The notes: generated from the letters alone by a model not told the origin. Shown: positions 38,592 to 48,493, counted from the stretch's first letter. The stretch: 64,000 bases of DNA from Gammaproteobacteria bacterium (GCA_020051155.1 JAGVJK010000017.1:1-64000), one strand, 5' to 3'. Translations and numbers: made by a program.

Positions 38592-39758
38592 TTACCAACT
38601 CACCGAAGAAAATGTCCATGCCAGCAACGCATCCACGATGATCATGAAAACAACCCCCATAACCACAGAATTTCTTGCAGCGTCGCCAACAGATAGTTGC
38701 GAAGTTTTCGCGTGCATACCGTAAAAGCAGCCACTGATTGCTAAAATAAAACCAAAGGTGGTGGTTTTGAGTAAACCTAACTCTAAGTCTGAAAGATTAA
38801 TTGAATGAAGCGCTCTCACTAAATATTCCTGCATAGATTGTCCTAGTAAGCCGGTGTCGATGCTAGCACTGCCGAGAATGGCACACAGTACGGAGTAAAC
38901 ATATAATAACGGCATAACGAAAGTTAACGCGATGACGCGGGGTAAAACCAACCAGTCATAAGCAGAATGGCCAGCAATTTCTAAAGCCTCTACTTCGTTA
39001 TTAATTTGCATCATGCCTAAGTTAGCGGCATAAGCTGCACCGGTGCGACCCGCCATAAAGATCCCCACCATGAGGGGCGATAATTCTCTGACAATACTCA
39101 CAGCAATGACATTGGCTAAAAATAATTGTGCGCTAATAATTTTTAATTGAATCGCTTCAACAAAGGAGAAAATAATTCCCACCAAAAAGCTCATGGCACC
39201 AATCATAAACAGAGAATACAGTCCCGTTTCTTGGATCAAACCAAAGAACTCTCGCCAGGGAAAGGAAGAAGGTTTTAACAAGCATCGCACACAGGAGCGG
39301 TAAAACTCGCCTAAGAAAATAAGTAATTGATCGCCTGTACTGATCACATGCAGGATGACATTACCGACAAAATCAAAAAATGGTATTGCTCGTTCATCTT
39401 TTTTATTGCGAGCTTCTGGATGTGAGAATTTTTTTGCTAATTGCAAGGTGTGGACAATAGATGGAGGTAACCCCTGCTTATCAATATGGATCTGATGCTT
39501 CTCGCCTAAAAGAATTAACTGGAGCAAAAATGTGAGTAAACTACGATCCCAATTTAGCAAGTGCTCTGTATTAAATTGGAGTTGCTGCAAAGAGGAATCA
39601 TGTTCAATATAGGCCAGAAACTGATTGGGGGAAGGTAACTTCTCGGAAGCTAACCAGTTTCCTGCCAAATTCAATTGCAAAACACCCTCTGCTGGATTGA
39701 TAAAATCAAACGCAGGTGGTGTTGCAGATGTGGGTTCGGGCAAATTATCTCTATCCAT
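38592..39758 (-). CDS. MlaE-family ABC permease with fused N-terminal STAS domain
   Basis: A 388-residue protein. Residues about 20-110 form a STAS-like domain (GVLQLNLAGNWLASEKL, LTFLLQLILLGEKH). The rest is an MlaE/YrbE permease of five to six helices with the family core EAIQLKIISAQLFLANVIAV, then RELSPLMVGIFMAGRTGAAY and NNEVEALEIAG. STAS-permease fusions are known in this family. Normally an MlaF-type ATPase gene follows, but here the MCE gene follows after one nucleotide. The ATPase must therefore be encoded elsewhere or be shared. Confidence 0.9.
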   Translation of the reverse strand: MDRDNLPEPTSATPPAFDFINPAEGVLQLNLAGNWLASEKLPSPNQFLAYIEHDSSLQQLQFNTEHLLNWDRSLLTFLLQLILLGEKHQIHIDKQGLPPSIVHTLQLAKKFSHPEARNKKDERAIPFFDFVGNVILHVISTGDQLLIFLGEFYRSCVRCLLKPSSFPWREFFGLIQETGLYSLFMIGAMSFLVGIIFSFVEAIQLKIISAQLFLANVIAVSIVRELSPLMVGIFMAGRTGAAYAANLGMMQINNEVEALEIAGHSAYDWLVLPRVIALTFVMPLLYVYSVLCAILGSASIDTGLLGQSMQEYLVRALHSINLSDLELGLLKTTTFGFILAISGCFYGMHAKTSQLSVGDAARNSVVMGVVFMIIVDALLAWTFSSVSW

Positions 39759-39836
39759 GAGAATAAAATGTCACTCCTTTGAATCCCTAAGAACTTTGGA
39801 TAGTCTAACAGCTGTTGTTGGAAAGAGGAATCCCTC

Positions 39837-40508
39837 TTACGCCGCTACCGCTCGTTGCAACTTATCGCGCAGATTGCTTTCGATAGCTTTTGTCCAAGGC
39901 TCGCGCTTTCCACTCAATACCGTACCATTTAATTCTTCAGCCAATTGTTTTGCAACATGAACCATCAACGTAAAAGATTGCATGGGGTAAGGATGTTGGT
40001 TGCAATCTAAAAACAAACACAGACCGGGCGTGGAATAAGCACCAATGTTGGCAATATCAATGGTACCAGGCTCTACGGCTGAAGCGAGACTAAAGAGTAA
40101 CTGACCTTTGCCAGAGGTATCTTCATAACGATGAAATATATCCATATCACCAAAAATTAATCCTGCATTGGCTAAGGATTGTTGCAAATCATAACCACCA
40201 AATTCTGTATTAGGTTGTGCCATGATATACATGATGATAATGGGTGGAGCTTTTTTTGCCGTTTGCAGTGCAGCAATAACTTCCGGTTCGATACTGACTT
40301 CTCGTGGTTTACCGACCACTTGGTCGCCGTAACGTCCCACAATATCTTGCTCCATCGTGTGTTGGGTCATATGAGCATCCAAGCCATCAGTCTCTTCAAA
40401 TAAGTCGGAGGCGCGTTGCATTTGTCGTTTGCGTACCATACCCATCACTGTGACAAGAGCAAGTAAACAAGCCATGATCCACAGCATTGCGTGTAAACTA
40501 ATTTCCAT
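39837..40508 (-). CDS. zipA: Cell-division protein ZipA
   Basis: A 223-residue FtsZ tether. The N-terminal membrane anchor (HAMLWIMACLLALVTVMGMV) is followed by a short linker (about 30-85), much shorter than the Pro/Gln-rich linker of E. coli. The C-terminal FtsZ-binding domain (about 85-222) shows IIIMYIMAQPNTEFGGYDLQ, IFGDMDIFHRYEDTSGKGQL, LASAVEPGTIDI and TPGLCLFLDCN. It lies 39 nt after smc on the same strand, as in many gammaproteobacteria. The usual ligA gene does not follow. Confidence 0.92.
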   Translation of the reverse strand: MEISLHAMLWIMACLLALVTVMGMVRKRQMQRASDLFEETDGLDAHMTQHTMEQDIVGRYGDQVVGKPREVSIEPEVIAALQTAKKAPPIIIMYIMAQPNTEFGGYDLQQSLANAGLIFGDMDIFHRYEDTSGKGQLLFSLASAVEPGTIDIANIGAYSTPGLCLFLDCNQHPYPMQSFTLMVHVAKQLAEELNGTVLSGKREPWTKAIESNLRDKLQRAVAA

Positions 40509-40547
40509 ATGACTCTCCCTTTTTTATTGTTACTAGGATTTTTTTAA

Positions 40548-43500
40548 TTAAACCTCTGCCATGGCCATTGCTTCTTCAATATCTACCGCAACCATACGTG
40601 ATACCCCAGGCTCTTTCATCGTCACACCGGCTAAGTGGTGCGCCATTTCAATTGCCAGCTTATTATGGCTAATAAAAATGAATTGTACTTGATTAGACAT
40701 CTCTTTGACTAGATGGCAATAACGCAACACGTTGGCGTCATCTAACGGAGCGTCAACCTCATCCAACATACAGAAAGGTGCGGGGTTAAGTTGGAATATG
40801 GAGAATACCAATGCGATGGCCGTCAACGCTTTTTCACCGCCTGATAATAGGTGAATGGTGCTATTGCGTTTGCCTGGTGGGCGGGCATTCACGACGATGC
40901 CCGCTTCTAACAGATCATCACTGGTTAATTCAAGATATGCTGAGCCACCGTTGAAAACTTTCGGGAATAATATTTTGAATTGCTCATTCACGAGATCAAA
41001 GGTTTCTTTAAACCGTTGACGAGTTTCTTTATCAATCTTCTTAATTGCACCTTCTAAGGTTTCCAAGGCTTCCGTTAAATCATTAAATTGTTTATCTAAG
41101 TAATCCTTGCGTTCTTGTTCAGTTTGATACTCATCAATAGCGGCAAGATTAATTGGACCTAAGCGTTGAATTTTTTGGCCGATATCTTCTAATTGCTCAC
41201 TTAAGGTTTGTTCACAACTATCCGCTGGCAATACCTCCAACCAAGTTTCAACCGCCTGCCCTTCTGTTTGCAATTGCTCTTGAATGGTATGACGACGTAC
41301 TTCAGCCGCTTGCCAATGCATGCGCTGCTGTTGTGCTCCATCACGCACACGGCTAATTTGCTGCTCAGCACGATGACGTTGTGATTCTTTTTCACGTAAT
41401 TGATGGTCCAACTCATCCACTTTGGAGCGAGCGGCAGTTAATGCCTCTTCCGCCGCTAAGCGGCGATGTAAGGATGATTCTAAATCTTCTTGCAATTGTA
41501 CTAAGGGTTCATCACAGGATTCCAAGCTTAAACGCAAATGTTCATCGCGTTGTCGGCTATGAGCAATTTGCTGTTCTAATCGGGATAAATTATTTTCCTT
41601 AGTTTGCTTTTCGGTTTTTACTGTTTGTAATTTTAATGACAGCTGATGAGACTCTTCGCGGTAATCCCTGGCCCATTGACGAGCTTGCTGTAATTGTTCT
41701 TGCAAGTTTTCTCGTTGGGTTAATAGTGTTTCGCGTTGCTCGGAAAATTCTTCCATTTGCGTCATGGCGATTTGCCATTTATCGCGAGCGGTCGTCAATT
41801 CTTCTTTCGCTTGTGTGATTTGTTTTAACAGTTCAGCTTCATCTTGCGCCATCCGTTGTAAGCGTTGCTGAATCGCTTCAATGCGGCTTTCTTTGATTTT
41901 AATCTGCGCTTGCAATTGCGCTTTTTCGCCAGAAATTTGATTGAGCATGTCTTGCTGCAATTGTCGCTCAGATTCATACTGTGATAAAGCGTCTTTTGCT
42001 TCTCGTAGGGACGCTTCATCTTGTTGTAAAGCTTGTTGCAATGCTTCTATAGATTGCGCTAAATCTTTTAGTGCCTGCTCTCGTTCTAAAACGCCTGAGC
42101 GCTCATCATGTCCTTTAAAGACTCGTAACCAATGTTTACTTAACCAAAGGCCATCTTTCGTAACAACCGACTCATTCGTCGCTAATTGCTGACGAATTTG
42201 TAAGGCTTGCGTTAAATCTTCTGCACTATAAACCCCTTCTAGCAAAGACTGCATCGGCCATGAGCTGGTAATTTTACTCAATAATAAGGGTAAATTGAGA
42301 CGACTGTTAGCAATGCCCGACACCGGCGTTGTATCCATCAGCATTAAATCTCCCTCAAGGGATTGTAGTGCGGGCAATAAAGGTTCCATGTTATCAACAC
42401 AAACTGCTTGTAAGTGTGCACCTAGCACGGTCTCTAAGGCAGTTTCCCAACCTTTTTCAATTTGCAACTCTTGCGCTAAGCGGGGTTTGTTTTCCAACGT
42501 ATTTTGTTGTAACCAACGCGTCATTTTCTGATTATTATTGCCGAGAGCTGCTTGCTGCAAAGCTTCTAAGGACGCGTAACGTCCTTGTTGCTGTTGCAAT
42601 TGGCTGCGAGATTGATTTAAGCGTTGTTGGGTTTGATCGATCTTTTCTCGGTGTTCCACCACATAGTCACGCAGTTGCTGCATCAGATCTTGTACTGAAT
42701 CCATGCGTTCGGTGGATTGACTTTGCTTAAGGGTTAGCTCAGTCAACTCTGCTTCTAATGCACTCGTATCTAACACTTGCCGTTCTTGCTGCAACTTCGT
42801 CGTTTGTTGAGTCGCTTGTTGAATGGTTTGTTCTAAATGTTGAATGCGTGTTTGCTGAACTTGAGCTTCTTGTTGAGTTGCAGCAGATTGTTGGTTAAAT
42901 TCATCGGAGTGCTCTTGCCATGCTTGCATGCTTTCCTCTGCCATGGCCAACATTTCATTGGCCTGCTCTGCTTTAGCAGAGGCTTCCCCTGATTGAGGAA
43001 CTAATTCAACGAGGGTTTCTTCTATGGACTGTAACCATTGTTGATCTTCATCATAATGCTGCTGACTTTGTTGTAAGCTAACGCTTAATTGTTGTAAGTC
43101 TTCCTGGAATTGAACGCGTCGTTCTTTTTGATGCTGTAAGGATTGCTCGATACGAGATACTTCAGCGCCCACGCGATAGTAGGCATCTTGAGTTTCTTGG
43201 CAGACATCCATCGCATCGGTATGTGCTTCACGCAATACTTCAATGCCCTTATCCGCATCGGTTTGTTCAGCGTTCAAGCGTTCCAATTCAACGTCTAACT
43301 CGCGGATGCTTTGTTCTAAGGATTTAATTTGCTCATCCAATTGTTTCCAGCGCAGAGCATGTAATAACCCTTTCGATGTGCGTTCTTCTTCTTTTAATAC
43401 TTTGTAGCGTTCGGCGGCACCAGATTGTCGTTGTAAACGAGCTAATTGTTTAACTAACTCTTCACGAATATCGTTTAAACGTTCTAAGTTTTCACGGGTA

Positions 43501-44078
43501 TGTCGCATGCGGTTTTCAGTTTCTCGACGACGTTCTTTATATTTTGATATTTCGGCCGCTTCTTCTAAGTTCGCGCGTAACTCATCGGGTTTCGCTTCAA
43601 TTAAGCGTGATATCATACCTTGTTCAATGATGGAGTAACTGCGAGGGCCTAAACCAGTTCCCAAGAATACATCCAAAATATCACGGCGACGGCAGCGAAC
43701 ATTGTTGAGAAAATAATTGGATTGTCCATCTCGATTAACCATACGTTTGATGGAGATTTCGGAAAATTGCGCATATTCGCCACCCAAAGCGCCATTGGGA
43801 TTCGCAAAAAGTAATTCAACAGAGGCTTGGCCTACGGGTTTTCGAGCAGAGGAACCATTAAAAATAACGTCTGTAATATTGTCGCCACGGAGGTATTTGG
43901 CGGAACTTTCCCCCATCACCCAACGAACGGCATCAATGATATTCGATTTACCGCAACCATTGGGGCCCACGACGGCACATAATTGGCTGGGAAAAGGAAC
44001 GGTGGTGGGATCAACGAATGACTTAAATCCAGCTAATTTGATACTTATTAAACGTAATCTTTCTGTATTTGTACTCAT
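40548..44078 (-). CDS. smc: Chromosome segregation protein SMC
   Basis: A 1,176-residue condensin ATPase. The N-terminal head has GPNGCGKSNIIDAVRWVMGE; long coiled coils run from about 170 to 500 and 670 to 1000 with a hinge between (near 515-660; LQIEKGWETALETVLGAHLQ). The C-terminal head has LLSGGEKALTAIALVFSIFQ and the Walker B AP FCMLDEVDAPLDDANV. It forms a ring with ScpA and ScpB that compacts DNA. The coiled coils are rich in Gln, which creates long antisense open frames of no meaning. It is full length and typical. Confidence 0.96.
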   Translation of the reverse strand: MSTNTERLRLISIKLAGFKSFVDPTTVPFPSQLCAVVGPNGCGKSNIIDAVRWVMGESSAKYLRGDNITDVIFNGSSARKPVGQASVELLFANPNGALGGEYAQFSEISIKRMVNRDGQSNYFLNNVRCRRRDILDVFLGTGLGPRSYSIIEQGMISRLIEAKPDELRANLEEAAEISKYKERRRETENRMRHTRENLERLNDIREELVKQLARLQRQSGAAERYKVLKEEERTSKGLLHALRWKQLDEQIKSLEQSIRELDVELERLNAEQTDADKGIEVLREAHTDAMDVCQETQDAYYRVGAEVSRIEQSLQHQKERRVQFQEDLQQLSVSLQQSQQHYDEDQQWLQSIEETLVELVPQSGEASAKAEQANEMLAMAEESMQAWQEHSDEFNQQSAATQQEAQVQQTRIQHLEQTIQQATQQTTKLQQERQVLDTSALEAELTELTLKQSQSTERMDSVQDLMQQLRDYVVEHREKIDQTQQRLNQSRSQLQQQQGRYASLEALQQAALGNNNQKMTRWLQQNTLENKPRLAQELQIEKGWETALETVLGAHLQAVCVDNMEPLLPALQSLEGDLMLMDTTPVSGIANSRLNLPLLLSKITSSWPMQSLLEGVYSAEDLTQALQIRQQLATNESVVTKDGLWLSKHWLRVFKGHDERSGVLEREQALKDLAQSIEALQQALQQDEASLREAKDALSQYESERQLQQDMLNQISGEKAQLQAQIKIKESRIEAIQQRLQRMAQDEAELLKQITQAKEELTTARDKWQIAMTQMEEFSEQRETLLTQRENLQEQLQQARQWARDYREESHQLSLKLQTVKTEKQTKENNLSRLEQQIAHSRQRDEHLRLSLESCDEPLVQLQEDLESSLHRRLAAEEALTAARSKVDELDHQLREKESQRHRAEQQISRVRDGAQQQRMHWQAAEVRRHTIQEQLQTEGQAVETWLEVLPADSCEQTLSEQLEDIGQKIQRLGPINLAAIDEYQTEQERKDYLDKQFNDLTEALETLEGAIKKIDKETRQRFKETFDLVNEQFKILFPKVFNGGSAYLELTSDDLLEAGIVVNARPPGKRNSTIHLLSGGEKALTAIALVFSIFQLNPAPFCMLDEVDAPLDDANVLRYCHLVKEMSNQVQFIFISHNKLAIEMAHHLAGVTMKEPGVSRMVAVDIEEAMAMAEV

Positions 44079-44231
44079 CCGCGATTAATAATCCTTAATT
44101 GTCTTATACCCCAGGGAGCTGATTGGTAGCCCCCACTTCGCTCTACCAAAGGTCATAGTTTAAAGCGCATGGGGGATTGTACCCGATTTTTAGGCATAGG
44201 TTGAGCTTTTTTATAAAAAAACTTTAATCTT

Positions 44232-45650
44232 TTATGAATGATCAGAGTCAGAATGGTGGCGATGCTCTAAAAGAGTATGTTTTGCTTTCAAATAGATAGC
44301 GATCAAGACGCCCGGTAAAATCATCAAAATCATACCAGCGGCAAAAATCAACTCGTAATGAAGGACCCCGCCTAAATCGAGCACTTTCGGTGGTACAAAG
44401 CCCACGATCAAGGTCACGCAAGAGCCTATAACTCCAAAGAGTGCAAATAACCACAAACCTACTTTGCCAGCGGGAACGAAAACCAGAGATTTTTCGCGCA
44501 AGGTACGTAGACCTAGCGCCAAGGCAACAAAAAACAGAATCACATACATCAGCATATAAAGTTGTGTGCTTAAATCCGTTAATAGCCAATAAGAGGCATT
44601 CACCGAGGGCATAAAAAGAAAAGCTGAACATACTAAGGTTACGATCAGAGCCTGCACTATCAATAATCGTTGCGGAACCCCTGCTTTATTGACTCGTTGC
44701 AAGTAATGAGGGATAAAGCCATCTTCCGCGGCTTGTAATAAACCCTTTGCTGGGGATACCATCCAGTTGACTAAACTACCAACGGAGCCAATCAATATCA
44801 TCACGCCAATCATTGGCACCCAGCCGGTCAAATGATAGGTATTCAGATAATAGCTAAAACTTTCCATCACCCCATCAATTAAACTCAGCTGATTAGCAGG
44901 AATAACAATCGCAATTGCAAAAGCACCGGCTAGCATGGTGAGTACGATAAAAATAGTTGCTAATAACATGGCTCTAGGGAATGTCTTTTGCGGTTGTTTG
45001 ATATCTTTTAAGTGTACTGCGGTTAGCTCAATTCCTAAGAAAGAGGTCATAATCGCCGTTAGCGAAATCCAGCTGTTGTTTTCACTAAAATTAGGAATTA
45101 AATGATGAGTACTGATTTGGATAGCTAAGGGATGGCCGCGGAGGATCCAAGTCAGGCCTAGAAGGATGATCATAATCATAGGGATCACCATTCCGAAGGT
45201 GCTACAAATTGCCGCAAATCGACTAGAGATCCGCACGCCTTGTAAATTCACAATGGTCAGTAACCAAAAGACACTGACAATAATGCTGATCAGAACGTAG
45301 GGATTTTTTGCCAACTCTGGGGCTATTAAATGTAAGGCCACGGCTGCAATAAAGGATAAAATCGTTGGGAACCAAATCATGGTATTAATCCATTGCAGCC
45401 AAATTGACAACATCGCCATTTGCGGACCAAAGGCTCGTTTGGTCCATGCATACACCCCAGACTCTTCTGGGTTCATCATGGCTAATTCGGCGCAGAGTAA
45501 CGCGCAAGGAATCAGAAAAAATATCGCGGAAGCCACTAAGAAAAAAATAAGGTCACTGCCAAAAATAGCCGTTGCTGGTAAATTGCGAATATTATCTACG
45601 GAACCCATGATAAACAGCATCAGGGTTAGCAAGCCAATTTTTTTTACCAC
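44232..45650 (-). CDS. APC-family amino-acid antiporter, glutamate/GABA (GadC)-like
   Basis: A 472-residue carrier with about 12 helices. The N-terminus GLLTLMLFIMGSVDNIRNLP, then CAELAMMNPEESGVYAWTKR and AFGPQMAMLSIWLQWINTM, follow the pattern of the GadC group (E-M-x-x-x-x-EGG-V-x-W). Middle signs are TSFLGIELTAVHLKDIKQPQ followed by KTFPRAMLL, and SVGSLVNWMVSPAKGLLQA. GadC exchanges glutamate and GABA for acid resistance; relatives move other amino acids, so the substrate is open. A His/Asp-rich tail (HRHHSDSDHS) ends the protein. It is a single gene following hairpin D. Confidence 0.85.
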   Translation of the reverse strand: MVKKIGLLTLMLFIMGSVDNIRNLPATAIFGSDLIFFLVASAIFFLIPCALLCAELAMMNPEESGVYAWTKRAFGPQMAMLSIWLQWINTMIWFPTILSFIAAVALHLIAPELAKNPYVLISIIVSVFWLLTIVNLQGVRISSRFAAICSTFGMVIPMIMIILLGLTWILRGHPLAIQISTHHLIPNFSENNSWISLTAIMTSFLGIELTAVHLKDIKQPQKTFPRAMLLATIFIVLTMLAGAFAIAIVIPANQLSLIDGVMESFSYYLNTYHLTGWVPMIGVMILIGSVGSLVNWMVSPAKGLLQAAEDGFIPHYLQRVNKAGVPQRLLIVQALIVTLVCSAFLFMPSVNASYWLLTDLSTQLYMLMYVILFFVALALGLRTLREKSLVFVPAGKVGLWLFALFGVIGSCVTLIVGFVPPKVLDLGGVLHYELIFAAGMILMILPGVLIAIYLKAKHTLLEHRHHSDSDHS

Positions 45651-45690
45651 CGACGGGTCTCCAAGTAGAATTTATTTGTTTAATTTGTTA

Positions 45691-45834
45691 GGGGGCTGTT
45701 GACAATTCGCTAGCTTGCGGCAAACTGCCTCGATTTTCGAGCATCGTAGCGCAGCATATACATACTATGTGAGCAACGAAGCGCAGAAAATCGAGGCAGT
45801 TTGTCCAAGATAGTAGAATTGTCAACAGCCCCTA
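45691..45834 (-). repeat. Nested palindrome D overlapping the potD stop
   Basis: Outer arms GGGGCTGTTGACAATTC (45692-45708) and 45816-45832 are perfectly complementary (17 bp). Inner arms CAAACTGCCTCGATTTTC (45721-45738) and 45786-45803 are too (18 bp). The unpaired gaps between outer and inner arms are 12 nt on each side. The right outer arm runs into the potD TAG stop (45832-45834), so the structure forms the 3' end of the pot transcript. It lies 40 nt before the GadC-like gene. Confidence 0.75.
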
Positions 45835-46863
45835 CTGTAATTTTAATTTTTCCCAATAATTAGCGTAGTCCGCCAAGGCCGCATCATTGATATCTTCCTG
45901 ATAAATGCCACGCTTAAGAATCTCATCAGAGGGATAAATGACCTTGCTATCTCTAAGCTCTGGCGGCAGTAACTTACGCCCCGCTGTGTTTGTGATTGCT
46001 TCGCTATTATTTAAACTCATTGCCTTAGCCGTTTCTGCTTTCAACAGAAAATCAATAAATTTATACGCATTCTCTTTATGTTCAGCCCCTTTAGGGATAG
46101 CAAAGTTATCCACCCAGATAACAAAACCATCCTCTGGAAAAATAAATTCTAAATTTTTATTATAGGCAGCTGCCGAATAGAAATTACCATTCCACATGAT
46201 ACCAAGGGTCGCATCTTCATCTCCTACTATGGATACCACGGCGGAAGAATTATAGAGCTTAATATTGGCGGATAATAATCGTAATCGCTCATAAGCCTGT
46301 TTAATGTGTTCTCTGTTACTGTCGTTAGGAGAATAACCTAAAGTGATCAGAGCGATAGAAAATAACTCTCGCGGATCATCCAACATGAATAGTTGATTTT
46401 TATATTGAGGTTGCCAGAGATCTGTCCAACGAGTAATTTTTAAATCGGGGTAATATTTGCGGTTGACGAAAATGCCCGTTACCCCCCAAAAATAAGGGAT
46501 GGCATGGACACCTTTAGGATCATAGCTCGGATGTAGAAACTCAGGATCAATGTTTTTATAATTTTTCAACTTCGTGACGTCAATTGGCTCAAGCATATTT
46601 TGAGCAATCATGCGGGACACGTAATAACTAGAGGGTTCGATCACATCGTAACTGCCAGGACCAATCGCTCGCAGCTTGGCATACAGTTCTTCATTACTGC
46701 TATATCCCGAATGATTGACCTTAATTCCCGTTTCTTTTTCAAAGGCTTGAATGATTTCATTCGACATATCACTCGACCAGCCATAGACATTGACGACATT
46801 GTCCTCAGCCAGCGACAACCCAGACCAACAAACCAAGAATAAACAGAGTATCAAACGAATCAC
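45832..46863 (-). CDS. potD: Spermidine/putrescine-binding periplasmic protein
   Basis: A 343-residue solute-binding protein of the polyamine importer. I choose the GTG start at 46863, which overlaps the potC stop (GTGA) and has AAGGAAA upstream; the ATG at 46932 lies within potC. The signal peptide is residues 1-19 (IRLILCLFLVCWSGLSLA). The mature part shows VNVYGWSSDMSNEIIQAFEK, YDVIEPSSYYVSRMIAQNML, HAIPYFWGVTGIFVNR, and AIPKGAEHKENAYKFIDFLL, all typical of PotD/PotF. Preference for spermidine or putrescine cannot be told. Confidence 0.93.
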   Translation of the reverse strand: MIRLILCLFLVCWSGLSLAEDNVVNVYGWSSDMSNEIIQAFEKETGIKVNHSGYSSNEELYAKLRAIGPGSYDVIEPSSYYVSRMIAQNMLEPIDVTKLKNYKNIDPEFLHPSYDPKGVHAIPYFWGVTGIFVNRKYYPDLKITRWTDLWQPQYKNQLFMLDDPRELFSIALITLGYSPNDSNREHIKQAYERLRLLSANIKLYNSSAVVSIVGDEDATLGIMWNGNFYSAAAYNKNLEFIFPEDGFVIWVDNFAIPKGAEHKENAYKFIDFLLKAETAKAMSLNNSEAITNTAGRKLLPPELRDSKVIYPSDEILKRGIYQEDINDAALADYANYWEKLKLQ

Positions 46864-47639
46864 GTTTTTTTCCTTAAGGTCATATGTGATAACAACACAA
46901 GAAGCACAGTGATGACGAAAATTACAGTACACAGAGCATTAAGCTCCGGTCTGACGCCAAGTCGTGCCATAGAAAAAATCTTTAAGGGTAAAATCTCATA
47001 ACCTGGGCCAGCAACGAAGTAGCTAATCACTACGTCATCTAAAGATAAGGTGAAACTCAATAATAAGCCAACAATAATGGCAGGCAACGCTAAGGGTAAC
47101 ATGATGCGACGAAAGATAGTAATTTCACTGGCACCCAAATCTCGAGCAGCCTCAAACAAATGGCTGTCAAAATCCACCAAGCGGCTATAAACAGTAATGA
47201 CCACGAAGGGAATACAAAAGGTAATATGGGCTAGTAACAAACTCCAAAAACCTAAGTCAAGATGCATCAGGGAAAACAGGATAAGTAGGGAAATCCCCAA
47301 GACGATATCAGGTGTCACAATCAGGATAAACACTAAACCATACAGTAAATGTCGGCCGCGAAAGCGATACCAATATAAATTCATAGCTGCAAAGCTGCCA
47401 ATGACAACTGCAATGGTAGAAGCACAAAGAGCCAGTAACAAAGAGTGGAATAACGCTACCCAGAGGTTGGTGTCACGCCAAAGATCTTGATACCAGTTGA
47501 GGGTCATGCCATGCCATACTAACGAAAACTGAGTATTATTAAACGAGTAAAAGACTACGACGAAAATAGGTATGTATAAAAACGCATAGACAGCGGTTAA
47601 CCAGGTATAGCGTGTGATGTTGCTACTGTTTTTTTTCAT
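46860..47639 (-). CDS. potC: Spermidine/putrescine ABC permease PotC
   Basis: A 259-residue inner-membrane protein with six helices. The family loop EAARDLGASEITIFRRIMLP (EAA motif, ATPase contact) and the N-terminal FLYIPIFVVVFYSFN are typical of PotC. LSFTLSLDDVVISYFVAGPG and ILPLKIFSMARLGVRPELNA close the protein. Its start overlaps potB by 4 nt and its stop overlaps the potD GTG start, so the four genes are translationally linked. Confidence 0.95.
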   Translation of the reverse strand: MKKNSSNITRYTWLTAVYAFLYIPIFVVVFYSFNNTQFSLVWHGMTLNWYQDLWRDTNLWVALFHSLLLALCASTIAVVIGSFAAMNLYWYRFRGRHLLYGLVFILIVTPDIVLGISLLILFSLMHLDLGFWSLLLAHITFCIPFVVITVYSRLVDFDSHLFEAARDLGASEITIFRRIMLPLALPAIIVGLLLSFTLSLDDVVISYFVAGPGYEILPLKIFSMARLGVRPELNALCTVIFVITVLLVLLSHMTLRKKT

Positions 47640-48493
47640 AGCAATACCTGCTGGCGTTCATGGCGTTGTGTTGCGCGCCAGTAAATAAATAACATGCCTC
47701 CCATGACTGCGGTCAAGATCACGCTTACTGCGGAACCCACCGGCCAATTGTTAGCAAACAAGAATTGATTTTCTATTAAATTACCTAGCAACAGAGAACG
47801 GGCGCCACCTAATAAATCGGGAATATAAAACAGTGTCATAGAGGGTAAAAAAACCATCATCACACCCGCATAGATACCGGGCTTAGTGAGCGGTAACAAA
47901 ATTTTATAGACTTTAATGAAGCGACCTGCCCCCAAATCTTCAGCCGCTTCTAAGAGACGCCGGTCCAATCGTTCGAAATTCGCATAAAGTGGTAATACCA
48001 TAAAAGGTAGTAGATTGTAGACCAAGCCGATAATCACCGCGACATTAGTAAACAACAACTGCATAGGTTGATGGATAATCCCTAGTGTTAGCAGTAATAA
48101 ATTCAGTAATCCTTTCGTTTTTAAGATAGCCATAATGGCGTAACTACGCACCAGAGAGCTAGTCCAAAAGGGAATGATTAAAAATAGCATTAAAAGACTT
48201 TTGTAGTGGCGATCCAGTTGACTTAAAAAATAAGCAAAGGGATAACCAATGATGAGGCAAAAGAATGTGACTGTTGCAGCAATGCTAAAGGATTTCCCAA
48301 AAATTTTTAGCAGCATGGGTTGAAATAAAAATTGATAATTGGTGAAGGTCAAACGAGGAATCACAATATGTGCTTGGGTATGATCTAAAAAACTAACACC
48401 AAGGACTAATAAAAAAGCCAGCAAAGCAAAAATGCCTAGCCAAGCCCAAATCAGTGTCAAGGAAAAATATCTAAAATGGCTATCATACTTCAT
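47636..48493 (-). CDS. potB: Spermidine/putrescine ABC permease PotB
   Basis: A 285-residue inner-membrane protein with six helices. I place the start at the ATG at 48493 (MKYDSHFRYFSLTLIWAWLG), inside the last codons of potA, instead of 48547, because GGGAGGTC precedes it and homologues begin here. The EAA loop is EAAEDLGAGRFIKVYKILLP, and SLVRSYAIMAILKTKGLLN and FLPSMTLFYIPDLLGGARSL are PotB family signs. It forms the channel with PotC. Confidence 0.94.
   Translation of the reverse strand: MKYDSHFRYFSLTLIWAWLGIFALLAFLLVLGVSFLDHTQAHIVIPRLTFTNYQFLFQPMLLKIFGKSFSIAATVTFFCLIIGYPFAYFLSQLDRHYKSLLMLFLIIPFWTSSLVRSYAIMAILKTKGLLNLLLLTLGIIHQPMQLLFTNVAVIIGLVYNLLPFMVLPLYANFERLDRRLLEAAEDLGAGRFIKVYKILLPLTKPGIYAGVMMVFLPSMTLFYIPDLLGGARSLLLGNLIENQFLFANNWPVGSAVSVILTAVMGGMLFIYWRATQRHERQQVLL

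Noticed and set aside
41153..42730. Several plus-strand open frames of 60-130 codons inside smc
   Set aside because: They are complements of the Gln/Glu-rich coiled coil, which lacks antisense stops; they have no ribosome sites and no family resemblance.
46864..46932. ATG start for potD inside potC
   Set aside because: It would put 23 residues before the signal peptide; the GTG overlapping the potC stop with AAGGAAA upstream is better.
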